Shown here: piece after piece, positions 34,601-43,115 of the stretch
Numbering within the stretch: position 1 is the stretch's first letter
Layout of the letters: each line of letters begins with the position of its first letter
Source of the DNA: Bacteroidota bacterium
GTDB lineage: Bacteria > Bacteroidota > Bacteroidia > Bacteroidales > Dysgonomonadaceae
DNA: 64,000 nucleotides
NCBI GenBank assembly: GCA_023424395.1
Contig: JAFADY010000063.1
Coordinates: 62,001-126,000 of the forward strand
Direction: 5' to 3'
Notes under the pieces: generated by a model
The model's input: only the letters and a program-made list of their open reading frames with translations
Database searches by the model: none
What the model was told of the DNA's origin: nothing
Position numbers and translations under genes: made by a program

Positions 34601-35357
34601 TGAGCGACAGAACGCTTTCTATTTCTTTTGTTTGGAAAAAATCGGGTTTGTCGCCGCTCGCAGGTGCAAATTGTTCAATAACGGGACCTTGAAAGAAAGC
34701 CACGTTGTCTTTGTATGCCGAAATAAGGGAATTGGGATTTACTTTGGACGTTTTTTTGATGAGTTGAAAGAGCGAACTTTCCTTTTCTTCGCCATCGATT
34801 ACGAACTTTCCGTTAAAGATTTTGTGGCGGCAGTGTTCCGAGTTAACCTGCGAGAAACCAAACACCTCACTGTCGGTAAGTTTGCGGTTCATTTTTTCGC
34901 TCACCGAATTCAGGTAATCGATCTCGTCTTCGCTTAGCGCCAAGCCTTCCTGTTGGTTGTAGGCGGTAATGTCATCGATAAGTATGATGGATTCGGGTTG
35001 ATTGTTGATGGTAAGAATATGTTGGTCGAGTTTTTCATAAACGCGCTGCAACATCGGGTCAATCCTCTCCCCCGACCCCTCTCCATGAGAGAGGGGAGCT
35101 GTAGGAATCGGAAAATATTCTTCGATGCGTGAGATTCCTTCAATTCCCATATTTTGGGTAATTTCCACGGCGCATGTGCTCCACGGCGTAATCATTTCGC
35201 GGCGCGGGCCAACAAAGGGTTGTTGCACATCTTCTGTTTGGATCATTTGTGATTCTCCAAAAAGCCAATTGAGTTTTTGTACTGTTTCCTGCGAAAGTCC
35301 CGAGGCAGTTTCAACGGCGATTACGCTCTGAGAGGGTGTTCTGAAAAATGAGATCAT
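31647..35357 (-). CDS. purL: Phosphoribosylformylglycinamidine synthase (large single-chain)
   Basis: The 1236-residue protein combines a PurS-like N-terminal part, a linker, duplicated ATP-grasp-like AIRS halves and a C-terminal class I glutaminase. Motifs include [41 protein letters not shown] and [13 protein letters not shown] in the synthase. In the glutaminase they are [17 protein letters not shown], the nucleophile in [14 protein letters not shown], and [12 protein letters not shown]. It converts FGAR to FGAM with glutamine and ATP in purine synthesis. Residues 87-98 ([12 protein letters not shown]) are encoded by a palindromic repeat that appears to have inserted in frame; the surrounding sequence is otherwise normal. 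A -7 promoter box lies 80 nt upstream. Confidence 0.97.
   Translation of the reverse strand: [1236 protein letters not shown]
35064..35098. repeat. Palindromic element inside purL
   Basis: Arms CCCCTCTC (35076-35083) and GAGAGGGG (35089-35096) surround CATGA, with CCTCTCCCCCGA next to them. The sequence resembles a C/G-rich palindrome common between genes in many bacterial genomes. Here it codes for residues 87-98 of PurL without breaking the frame. Confidence 0.75.
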
Positions 35358-35436
35358 AATTTGCGGTATGGGGTTTGAATTTTGGGTTGTGGAAGCAGTC
35401 TTCAGCCTTTTCCTTCGCCCTATACTTATTGATGTG

Positions 35437-35444
35437 CAAAGTTA
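35437..35444 (-). promoter_or_regulatory. -7 element of purL
   Basis: The minus strand reads TAACTTTGC, an exact TAnnTTTG box, 80 nt upstream of the purL start. No -33 match was found at the expected distance. Confidence 0.5.
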
Positions 35445-35483
35445 ATCAAAACCGATGTAAAAAGGTAGGGAATAAAATCTTAT

Positions 35484-35514
35484 TTTGTCGGTTTCGAGAA
35501 TGAATGTATCTTTG
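35484..35514 (+). promoter_or_regulatory. Promoter of the LysE-family gene
   Basis: TTTG (35484-35487), a 19-nt spacer and TATCTTTG (35507-35514) give a full-consensus Bacteroidetes promoter, 38 nt before ATG 35553. Confidence 0.75.
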
Positions 35515-35552
35515 CCGACTGTAAAAAATATTCTTACTGCAAATAAGCAAGT

Positions 35553-36176
35553 ATGCTTGATATAATCGTTAAAGGGTTTATAATTGGTATTTTGGTGTCG
35601 GCTCCCGTCGGGCCGATGGGAATGTTTACCATTCAGCGAACGCTTACTAAAGGGCGGTGGCACGGTTTTTTTACCGGACTTGGGGTATTGAGTTCCGACA
35701 TAATTTATGCGTTTATCGCTATGTTGGGAGTAAATGCCTTTTCTTCTTTTCTGACTAATGAAGAACATATCTTTCAGCTTGTTGGAAGCAGTATTATCAT
35801 TATACTCGGTTTTTTTCTGTACCGCACCAATCCGCTGAAAGGATGGACACCCCAAACACAGGCAGAGCAAACCAAGTTTCATTTGGAATATTTATCGGCC
35901 TTTGGTTTGGCCATTGTGAACATTGGGGTGCTGTTTATTTTTATTACGCTGTATGCTCATTCTCAATTCGATCCCGTTGCCGAAGGCAAAAGCGCGGTTT
36001 TGACCGCCATGCTTTCCATATTTTCGGGTGGCTTATTGTGGTGGTTTTTTATGACGGGCTTTGTTTCGAGTCTACGAAAACATTTCAATCGTAAGGGATT
36101 GATCGTTATGAACCGGATTGTCGGTTCCATTCTTATGATCATCGGCTTTGTAGGCCTAACTACTTTGTTGTTTTAA
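35553..36176 (+). CDS. LysE/RhtB family exporter
   Basis: The 207-residue inner-membrane protein has about six hydrophobic segments. The N-terminal signature GFIIGILVSAPVGPMGMFTIQRTLTKGRWHGFFTGLG is the LysE-family motif, in which the PVGP turn and the following Q/N-x-T are conserved. Family members export amino acids or related small molecules by proton antiport. The substrate cannot be predicted. The last helix ends MIIGFVGLTTLLF. The gene has its own consensus promoter and its stop overlaps the stop of the convergent phosphoesterase gene by four bases. Confidence 0.88.
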   Translation: MLDIIVKGFIIGILVSAPVGPMGMFTIQRTLTKGRWHGFFTGLGVLSSDIIYAFIAMLGVNAFSSFLTNEEHIFQLVGSSIIIILGFFLYRTNPLKGWTPQTQAEQTKFHLEYLSAFGLAIVNIGVLFIFITLYAHSQFDPVAEGKSAVLTAMLSIFSGGLLWWFFMTGFVSSLRKHFNRKGLIVMNRIVGSILMIIGFVGLTTLLF

Positions 36177-36670
36177 CCGTGTTTTCCGATTTCTATCACT
36201 TCCAAATCCCTAATATTACCTTCATCGAGTACGAAACGAAGTAAAGTTCGCACCTTGTGGAAGCCGTATTTACCTGCCGCGCCGGGATTCATGTGCAGGC
36301 ATTCCAAGTTTTTATCGTACATCACCTTCAAGATGTGCGAGTGTCCGCAAATGAACAGTTTTGGCGGCTTGTCGTAAAGTTGTGCGCGAATCTTAAAATC
36401 GTATTTCCCGGGATATCCTCCGATATGCGTTATTAGTACTTCCACATTTTCGAGTGTGAATCTCAATGTTTCGGGAAAAGTTTTGCGGGTCGAGAAATCA
36501 TCAATATTACCGAAAACTGCTCTAAAAGGTTTGAAGTTTACAAATTTATTCGCCAATTCGAGCGAACCGATATCTCCTGCATGCCACACTTCATCGCACG
36601 AAGCGAAATATTCTTCATATTTCTCATCCCAACAATTATGCGTATCCGATAATAAACCGATTTTTTTCAT
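36173..36670 (-). CDS. YfcE/MJ0936-type metallophosphoesterase
   Basis: This 165-residue calcineurin-like phosphoesterase has the full set of metal-binding motifs: GLLSDTHNCW, HAGDIGS, VFGNIDD, ITHIGGYPGKYD and CGHSHI (the last is GHxH). It should be a cytoplasmic Mn2+-dependent phosphodiesterase of broad specificity. The biological substrate is unknown. It converges with the LysE-family gene, whose final codons it overlaps by four bases. A TAACTTTG box lies 62 nt upstream of its start codon. Confidence 0.9.
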   Translation of the reverse strand: MKKIGLLSDTHNCWDEKYEEYFASCDEVWHAGDIGSLELANKFVNFKPFRAVFGNIDDFSTRKTFPETLRFTLENVEVLITHIGGYPGKYDFKIRAQLYDKPPKLFICGHSHILKVMYDKNLECLHMNPGAAGKYGFHKVRTLLRFVLDEGNIRDLEVIEIGKHG

Positions 36671-36731
36671 TTAATAGGACTATTAGAGCCAAGAATAAAG
36701 ACATTTGGATTAAAATTGATCTTTATCGGAA

Positions 36732-36739
36732 CAAAGTTA
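36732..36739 (-). promoter_or_regulatory. -7 element of the phosphoesterase gene
   Basis: The minus strand reads TAACTTTG, an exact consensus, 62 nt upstream of the start at 36670. It lies back to back with a ppk promoter on the other strand. Confidence 0.5.
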
Positions 36740-36744
36740 CTAAT

Positions 36745-36777
36745 TTTACTGTTAAATTTATTTACAGATTATCTTTA
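36745..36777 (+). promoter_or_regulatory. Possible promoter of ppk with almost no leader
   Basis: TTTA (36745-36748), 21 nt, then TATCTTTA (36770-36777), each one base from consensus. ATG 36783 follows after five bases, so the transcript would start at or next to the start codon. Confidence 0.4.
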
Positions 36778-36782
36778 CACTT

Positions 36783-38843
36783 ATGCCTTACAAATATTTT
36801 AAGCGCGATATCAGTTGGCTTTCGTTCAATCACCGTGTGCTTCTCGAAGCAAAAGATGAAAGTCTGCCTGTGTATGAGCGCATCAAGTTTTTATCCATTT
36901 ACTCATCCAACCTCGAAGAGTATTATAAAGTACGTGTTTCGGGTTATCACAGTTCGTTACTGAATAGCATTAAACGCGATGAAAGTGAGGAAGAAGCATT
37001 GCAGACGTTAGTAGAGATAAACAACACGGTAACCGAGCATGAAAAAGAATATACACATATTTTTAATGATATGATTCTGCCCGAGTTGGAGCGAAATAAT
37101 ATTATTTTGTACCAAACCGATTTGGTGGAGCCTTTTCATCGTAATTATGTGGAAAAATACTTTAACGAAGAGGTTTTCCCGTACTTGCAACCGATGGTCA
37201 TTCAAAAAGACCACATTCATTCGTTTATTCAGGATGGACGCATCTATCAGGCGATCAGCTTGCTGAAAAGCAAGAAAAAGAAAAACGGGGAAAAGTTGAG
37301 TTATACGTATGCCATCATGAAGATTCCGTTCACGAAAATTCCGCGCTTTATCGAGCTGCCGTCGTTGGGCGGAAAGAATTACATTATGTTTATCGATGAT
37401 GTGATCAAAGCCAATTTGAAGAGCGTTTTCCCGGGATATGATATTGTGGATTGTTACAGCATCAAAATTTCACGCGATGCGGACTTTTCTCTCGAAAACG
37501 AAGACCAAAAAGATATAGCCGAACGCATTTTGCGGAAAGTACGTAAGCGTAAGATAGGCGCGGTTACCCGATTTCAATACGATAAAGATATGCCCGACTA
37601 TTTCCTGAAATATTTGTGCGAATCATACGAGATAGAAGAGGAGGAATTATTGCCATCGGGGAAATACCTGAACCTATCGGATCTGATGAAGTTGCCTAAT
37701 CCTGTGGGAAACAGCCTGAAACAGCAACTCCCGCAACCGCTTCGCGTTCCCGAATTGGAGGAAAATACCTCCATTTTGCGTGTGTTGCGCAAGCAGGATG
37801 TGCTGTTGCATTTTCCGTATCAGTCGTTCGATTACGTATTGCGATTTTTGTTGCAGGCGGCTTTCGATCCCAAGGTGTTAGAAATAAAGGTGACACAATA
37901 CCGCGTTGCGGAAAACTCGGCAGTGATCAACAGTTTGATCAGTGCAGCGAAAAACGGTAAAAAAGTGACCGTTTTCGTAGAACTGAAAGCGAGGTTTGAT
38001 GAAGAGAACAACTATTTATCATCGGAGTTGATGCAACAGGCAGGTGTAAAAATCATTTATAGTTTGCCCGGGCTCAAGGTGCACGCTAAGTTGGCGTATG
38101 TGCGCAAACGAAGTAACGATCCCGAAAACCCGATCAAAGGGTATGCCTATTTGGGTACCGGTAATTTTAACGAGAAAACCGCACGCATTTATTCCGACAA
38201 AGGATTACTTACATCTAACAAAGAGTTTATTGAAGATATCGACGAAGTTTTCCGCGTATTGGAAGGTAAGCCCCACATGCGCGATTTCAAGCATTTGCTG
38301 ATTGCGCAGTTCAATATGGTTCCCGAAATTCACAAAATGATAGAACGTGAGATCGAGAACGTGAAAAACGGTGGAGCAGGATACATTATTCTTAAAATGA
38401 ATAGTTTGGAAGATAAAGGAATGGTTAACGCGCTGTATCGGGCAAGCGAAGCAGGAGTGAAGATTGATCTTATCATTCGCGGTATCTGCTGTTTGGTGCC
38501 TAATCAACCTTACAGCCAAAATATTACGGTAACGCGTATTGTGGATGCCTATTTGGAGCACGCCCGCGTTTGGTATTTCTATAACGAAGGCGAGGAAAAT
38601 GTGTATCTCACTTCCGCCGATTGGATGGAACGAAACCTGCATCGCCGTATAGAAGCCGCTTTTCCGGTATTATCTGCGCCGCTTAAACAGGAAATTATCG
38701 ATATATTAAAAATTCAATTGGCAGACAATCAAAGCGCTGTTTGGGTGGACGAGAACATGAAAAACGTTTTCAAACACGACGATAATACGCCCATCCGTGC
38801 CCAACACGCCATTTACGATTATTTGAAGCAAATGATAAAATAA
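36783..38843 (+). CDS. ppk1: Polyphosphate kinase 1
   Basis: The 686-residue protein has the four PPK1 domains. The N-terminal helical part starts FKRDISWLSFNHRVLLEA and SNLEEYYKVRVSG. The middle part is followed by two phospholipase-D-like domains with ITQYRVAE-type strand KVTQYRVAENSAVINSL, the phosphohistidine loop LKVHAKLAYVRKR, GTGNFNEKTARIYSD, and the second set VDAYLEHARVWYF and TSADWMERNLHRRIEAAFPV. It reversibly moves the gamma phosphate of ATP onto polyphosphate, through a phosphohistidine, at the membrane. The length is normal. It is a single gene closed by a strong terminator. Confidence 0.97.
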   Translation: MPYKYFKRDISWLSFNHRVLLEAKDESLPVYERIKFLSIYSSNLEEYYKVRVSGYHSSLLNSIKRDESEEEALQTLVEINNTVTEHEKEYTHIFNDMILPELERNNIILYQTDLVEPFHRNYVEKYFNEEVFPYLQPMVIQKDHIHSFIQDGRIYQAISLLKSKKKKNGEKLSYTYAIMKIPFTKIPRFIELPSLGGKNYIMFIDDVIKANLKSVFPGYDIVDCYSIKISRDADFSLENEDQKDIAERILRKVRKRKIGAVTRFQYDKDMPDYFLKYLCESYEIEEEELLPSGKYLNLSDLMKLPNPVGNSLKQQLPQPLRVPELEENTSILRVLRKQDVLLHFPYQSFDYVLRFLLQAAFDPKVLEIKVTQYRVAENSAVINSLISAAKNGKKVTVFVELKARFDEENNYLSSELMQQAGVKIIYSLPGLKVHAKLAYVRKRSNDPENPIKGYAYLGTGNFNEKTARIYSDKGLLTSNKEFIEDIDEVFRVLEGKPHMRDFKHLLIAQFNMVPEIHKMIEREIENVKNGGAGYIILKMNSLEDKGMVNALYRASEAGVKIDLIIRGICCLVPNQPYSQNITVTRIVDAYLEHARVWYFYNEGEENVYLTSADWMERNLHRRIEAAFPVLSAPLKQEIIDILKIQLADNQSAVWVDENMKNVFKHDDNTPIRAQHAIYDYLKQMIK

Positions 38844-38847
38844 ATAA

Positions 38848-38884
38848 AAAAACCGGACAAGTGTGCATAGCTTGTCCGGTTTTT
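38848..38884. terminator. Bidirectional terminator between ppk and the PpiD-like gene
   Basis: The arms AAAAACCGGACAAG and CTTGTCCGGTTTTT (14 bp, perfect) have a 9-nt loop between two convergent genes. Confidence 0.9.
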
Positions 38885-38901
38885 ATTTTGCTGAGAAAAT
38901 A

Positions 38902-41037
38902 TTAGAAAAACACGTAACGGTTGTCCTCAACCTTGAGTTTATCTTTTAGAATATCCATCGATTGCATTTGTAAACGATATGCCTTGTTGCCTTGCATCAT
39001 CATTTTTTGTGAATCGGCATTGTAAGTTTCTGTGCCTTGGCTTCTGTTGAGGACATTTACCACGTATACACCCATATTGCCTTTAGCGGGCCCGGCCAAG
39101 CTATTAACGGGCGCGAAAGCGGAAAATGCGTTTAATACAGGCTCGAATCCTATTCCGGAAATGTTTTGTGTTTCGAAATTCACGAATTTTACCGTATCGA
39201 TATTCGATTGCATGGCAGTAGCGTAAGTATCCAGGCTGGTCAGGTTTTTGGTTTTCAAGTCCGATATTATTTTTTCGGCTTTTTTATCGTTAGCCAATCT
39301 CGAACGAATGGCAGATGTAGCTTCAACCAACGGAGTGGTTCCGGCAGGATAAACTTCATCTACTCTGGCCACCACACGCATATTCGTCATATCGAATTTC
39401 TTAACCGTTCCCATTTTTTTCTCGTTCACAGCCCATGTAACGATTTGACGCGATCCGGGAATTTGCATTAAAGTGAAATCGTTGGCTGTAACCCTTGAGT
39501 CGGGATTTACAAGATATCCTTTTTGGGTGGCAAGTTCATTGAAGTTCTTGCTCACATTGGGATCCGATACAAATTGATTTAATTCGTTATCGACATTGTT
39601 CGATGTTTTTTCGCTCACGATCACCGGCATGTTGATGGTTGCCAATTTATATTTTTGAACAGGTGTAGATTTTTCTTCTACTTGAAAAATAATCTGCTGG
39701 CCGGGAACTTTTATCTTTTGCAATTGTCCGACAGGGGCTTCAAAAATAGCCTTCACAACATCGATCCCTGCCGAAACAAGGTCGATTTCGCGTGCCCAGC
39801 CCACATCGCCGCCGTTTGATTGCGGATTGAGGCTATTTGCCACTTCAGCAAAGCTTTTTCCGGTTTGGATTTCATTGTAAACGCTATCTACAAATTTGGT
39901 TACGAGGCTGTCTTGCCCCATCATGGAGGCATCGGGGATGGCCATCATACGCAGGTGAACCGAATCCGGAGCTACTTTTTTATCGAGAAGCTTGTAAATA
40001 TTAAAAGCATCGCCTTCGCGAAGCGGGCCTTTTATTTCTGAAACAGCTGCTGTTTCAACAAAAGTTTGTTGTTCGCCGGTTAAGGCGGATGAAGAAACAA
40101 ATACATCACGATAAGGCATATCGGAATAGTCTGCCACTATTGGAGCCACATTTGTAGCCGTAGCCAATTTTTGATAAGCTTCTTGCGCTTGCGCTTCAAT
40201 GTCGGCAAAATCGGCATCGCTTGGAATGATCTCTTTGGTAAAATAAGTGATCTTTGCCATTGGGACATCCATTTTAAACGAGCTTTTATTTTTGTCGTAA
40301 AAAGCTTTAATTTCTTGATCCGTTACATTTACTACGGAGTCAGGGATTGTGAAGTAATTTTGCAATACGTAAGTCATATCGGCGTTTTGTTGCGATAGGT
40401 CGAAAGCTGTTTTAGCTTCCGCATCGTTAACCATAACGGCGCTTGACAATAAAGAAGTGTATTTTTCTTCGAGACGCTGATATTTTATCATGTTCTCGAT
40501 GAACAACCAAATCGATTTATATTGTTCAACTACTGCTCTTTCTTCCGGTTGAAGCGATTCTACGGGTGAGTTAATTGTGTTGAGAAACTGAACCAATCCT
40601 TCCCTGTCGAAAATTCCTGTTTGTGGATCGAGGAAGAAAGGAAGTTGTTGTAACAAAGGAGAAATATTTTGCCCATGTACCAGGTCGTTGATTTCTGCTT
40701 TGGAAACGGCGAGGCCGAGTTTGGATGCCTGGTTGTCGAGTAATCTCTCGCGAACCATTTGCTGATAAACTGCTTCCCTTATTTGTTGGGTCGTGTTTTC
40801 GTCGAGTGAGGTTTGCCCGCTGACCATTTTCTGGAAATTCTCCCATTCTGCTATGCGGTCGGCATATTCCTGCGTGGAAATTATTTCGCCGTTTACTACG
40901 AATGCTTTATCCTTTGTTCTCATAAAAAGGGTATTCCCCGATGAAAACAAATCTCCTAAAACGAATGCTAATAGTGCAAAACCGATTATGGCGACCAAAA
41001 GTCCGCCTTTATTTCTAATCTTTTGAAGTGTAGCCAT
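38902..41037 (-). CDS. PpiD/SurA-like periplasmic peptidyl-prolyl isomerase
   Basis: The 711-residue protein has an N-terminal membrane anchor (GGLLVAIIGFALLAFVLGDLF) and a SurA-N-like chaperone region (about 40-270). A parvulin-type rotamase domain lies at about residues 345-440 (VHLRMMAIPDA, GKSFAEVANSLNPQSNGGDVGWA, FEAPVGQLQKI), and a long C-terminal part may hold a second, degenerate parvulin fold. It should help outer-membrane proteins fold after Sec export. It is the last gene of an envelope cluster that includes LptC and a CNNM/CBS protein, an order I recall from Bacteroides. It also has its own -7 box 62 nt upstream. Confidence 0.92.
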   Translation of the reverse strand: MATLQKIRNKGGLLVAIIGFALLAFVLGDLFSSGNTLFMRTKDKAFVVNGEIISTQEYADRIAEWENFQKMVSGQTSLDENTTQQIREAVYQQMVRERLLDNQASKLGLAVSKAEINDLVHGQNISPLLQQLPFFLDPQTGIFDREGLVQFLNTINSPVESLQPEERAVVEQYKSIWLFIENMIKYQRLEEKYTSLLSSAVMVNDAEAKTAFDLSQQNADMTYVLQNYFTIPDSVVNVTDQEIKAFYDKNKSSFKMDVPMAKITYFTKEIIPSDADFADIEAQAQEAYQKLATATNVAPIVADYSDMPYRDVFVSSSALTGEQQTFVETAAVSEIKGPLREGDAFNIYKLLDKKVAPDSVHLRMMAIPDASMMGQDSLVTKFVDSVYNEIQTGKSFAEVANSLNPQSNGGDVGWAREIDLVSAGIDVVKAIFEAPVGQLQKIKVPGQQIIFQVEEKSTPVQKYKLATINMPVIVSEKTSNNVDNELNQFVSDPNVSKNFNELATQKGYLVNPDSRVTANDFTLMQIPGSRQIVTWAVNEKKMGTVKKFDMTNMRVVARVDEVYPAGTTPLVEATSAIRSRLANDKKAEKIISDLKTKNLTSLDTYATAMQSNIDTVKFVNFETQNISGIGFEPVLNAFSAFAPVNSLAGPAKGNMGVYVVNVLNRSQGTETYNADSQKMMMQGNKAYRLQMQSMDILKDKLKVEDNRYVFF

Positions 41038-41098
41038 TTACTAAACTTAAATTAATAATAAATACGTGTATTTTTTGTCTGTTTTTTAAACAAGACTG

Positions 41099-41106
41099 CA
41101 AAGTTA
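41099..41106 (-). promoter_or_regulatory. -7 element of the PpiD-like gene
   Basis: The minus strand reads TAACTTTGC, an exact TAnnTTTG, 62 nt upstream of the start codon at 41037. The -33 region is not a clear match. Confidence 0.5.
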
Positions 41107-41171
41107 ATAAAAAATAAAGAGATGAAGTTGTTTTTTAATGAAAAGTAAAAAGTTTTTGAACATAAAAATGG

Positions 41172-42452
41172 CTACTCTTCATTTTCTCCATTGTTTACAC
41201 TCAATCTGATAACTTCTATTTTTCTTGCCGTAACCTTCAGTACTTTGAAAGTGAATTCGCCAATGATAATTGTTTCATATGTTTTCGGGAAACGCTGTGT
41301 GTAATGAAGCAAAAGCCCCGCAACGGTAGAATATTCTTCTGATTCGGGCAATGCTTGATTATATTCCTCGTTGAAGGTATCAATTTCCACGCGTCCCGAT
41401 AAAACGAATTCATTGTCGGCTTCTTGTTTCACGAAACGCGATTTGCTATCGTATTCATCTTCAATATCGCCGAAAATTTCTTCCACCAGATCTTCCATCG
41501 TAACCACTCCCGATGTGCCGCCGAATTCGTCAATTACTACGGCTATGCTTTTGTGTTGTTGCATCAGGTCGTTCATTAACTTGTTGGCTTGCATGCTTTC
41601 CGGCACGAAAGCGATGGAAGCTACGCTTTTAGTCCAATCCGCAGGATTGTCGAGAATTTCCCACATGTGGATGTAGCCGATAATATCGTCAATATCTTTA
41701 CGGTAAACCAAAATTCGGGAAATTCCCGTTTCGATAAACAACTCCTTGAGCTTATCTATATCGGTATCTTCGTTCACAGCCACAATTTCCGCTCTGGGAA
41801 CCATACAATCGCGTAGCCGCATAGACGAAAAATCCAATGCATTGCGGAAAATCTTCACTTCCGAATCTACTTCCGCTTCATCGGGCATATCTTCTATTCC
41901 TTTCCTCACGTATGAATCCAAATCGAGCCTGCCAAGCACATCCTGATCCGATCTGATGGTTTTTACGCCGAAAATGCTTAAGACACCTTGTGAAATTGTA
42001 ACGAAGATTTTCGCGATAGGATAAAGCAAAACGTAAAATAAATACGATGGTAAAATAAGCACGTTTACCCAAAAATTGGGTTTTTTTGCCATGATAGCGC
42101 GCGGTAAAAACTCTCCGGTGAAGAGGATGATAAAAGTAGCTACAAAAACAATGATGATGTACCCGATAAGGGTGGACGTGTTCGTGCTCCTGTCGATAAA
42201 AGGATAAGCGATAACAATGGTGAGATAAACAAAAACCACGAGCACAATTAAATTGCCCAGCGAAAGTGTTGACAAAAACTGCCTCGGGTGGCTGTAAATG
42301 CTGTTTATCATGTAATTGAAAAAGCCTTTATTCTTTTTAATGAGCGCGAAGCGCATTTTATCGGAAGAAACGAAAGAAACTTCCATACCGGAAAAAAACG
42401 CCGATAAAATAAGTAACGTTATCCACCAAACAAAGTGAGTTGAGTGTATCAT
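41172..42452 (-). CDS. CNNM/CBS/CorC-domain membrane protein (hemolysin-C or GldE family)
   Basis: The 426-residue protein has an N-terminal CNNM membrane domain of four helices (about 1-170). Two CBS domains follow (about 200-325: MRLRDCMVPRAEIVAVNED, GISRILVYRKDIDDIIGYIHMWE, KSIAVVIDEFGGTSGVVTMEDLVEEIFGDIEDEYD), then a C-terminal CorC/HlyC transporter-associated domain (about 340-420). Relatives take part in divalent cation efflux or cobalt/magnesium resistance; in gliding Bacteroidetes the homologue is called GldE. The name hemolysin is historical. It starts 5 nt after the lptC stop, so the two are in one transcript. Confidence 0.9.
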   Translation of the reverse strand: MIHSTHFVWWITLLILSAFFSGMEVSFVSSDKMRFALIKKNKGFFNYMINSIYSHPRQFLSTLSLGNLIVLVVFVYLTIVIAYPFIDRSTNTSTLIGYIIIVFVATFIILFTGEFLPRAIMAKKPNFWVNVLILPSYLFYVLLYPIAKIFVTISQGVLSIFGVKTIRSDQDVLGRLDLDSYVRKGIEDMPDEAEVDSEVKIFRNALDFSSMRLRDCMVPRAEIVAVNEDTDIDKLKELFIETGISRILVYRKDIDDIIGYIHMWEILDNPADWTKSVASIAFVPESMQANKLMNDLMQQHKSIAVVIDEFGGTSGVVTMEDLVEEIFGDIEDEYDSKSRFVKQEADNEFVLSGRVEIDTFNEEYNQALPESEEYSTVAGLLLHYTQRFPKTYETIIIGEFTFKVLKVTARKIEVIRLSVNNGENEE

Positions 42453-42457
42453 TGGGT

Positions 42458-43102
42458 TTATTGTAATTGAATGGTATCGTTGTTGTCCATTTCCAAGAGA
42501 GAGGGCGGTGATCCGCCTTCTTCTTCCTGAAAAGGAATTTTTCCATCGTGAGGGCGGAAGATCCTGTAATCGGTCATTTCCTGATTCGATTCGAACCCGT
42601 AACCTTTTACTTCCGTGAAACCGCTTTTTATTTCGATGTATTTATCGGAATAAACTTTTTTGTTGGCCTGATCCCAAAAAAGCTCTTCACTTCTGAACTG
42701 ATCGCCCAGCGTGTTACGCACGAAAACATTTCCTCTTAATTTCCACAATTTTTTGGCTGTATAATTCCATGCCGTATCGGCTTCCACAATGGCTTCAATG
42801 GTGAAATCGGGATTAAATCTCTCCAGATAGATTCCTTCGGGAAAAAACCAGAAAGGTTCTTTGGCTTTATCGAAAACTTGCCATAGATCTGTGGTTAGCT
42901 TGTATCGGGTTATTCCCGAATCCGAGATAAGCGTGGTTGTTGTATCCGTTACCATGGAGGGCATGGTTTCCGGATCGAACTTCATATTCACGATTTCGTG
43001 GTTGGCTTTATTGCAGGAAGCAAAAAAAACAAACACAACAACCGCGAAAATCGCGGCTGCCGTGTTTCTAAAAATATATTTTTCAGGTTGTTTTACCAAC
43101 AC
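42458..43102 (-). CDS. lptC: LPS export protein LptC
   Basis: The 214-residue protein has a hydrophobic N-terminal segment (AAAIFAVVVFVFF) ending in the lipobox-like ASC. The LptC/OstA-like beta-jellyroll follows: SDSGITRYKLTTDLWQVFDKAKEPFWFFPEGIYLERF, ADTAWNYTAKKLWKLRGNVFVRN and LFWDQANKKVYSDKYIEI. It links the LptB2FG ABC transporter to the periplasmic LPS bridge. The apparent lipobox suggests lipid anchoring in place of the usual single transmembrane helix. It lies between the TPR gene (13-nt gap) and the CNNM/CBS gene (5-nt gap). Confidence 0.88.
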   Translation of the reverse strand: MLVKQPEKYIFRNTAAAIFAVVVFVFFASCNKANHEIVNMKFDPETMPSMVTDTTTTLISDSGITRYKLTTDLWQVFDKAKEPFWFFPEGIYLERFNPDFTIEAIVEADTAWNYTAKKLWKLRGNVFVRNTLGDQFRSEELFWDQANKKVYSDKYIEIKSGFTEVKGYGFESNQEMTDYRIFRPHDGKIPFQEEEGGSPPSLLEMDNNDTIQLQ

Positions 43103-43115
43103 TTATCTAAGTTTC

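Noticed and set aside
34383..34937. Plus-strand frame of 184 codons within purL
   Set aside because: It lies wholly antisense to conserved purL sequence and resembles no known protein.
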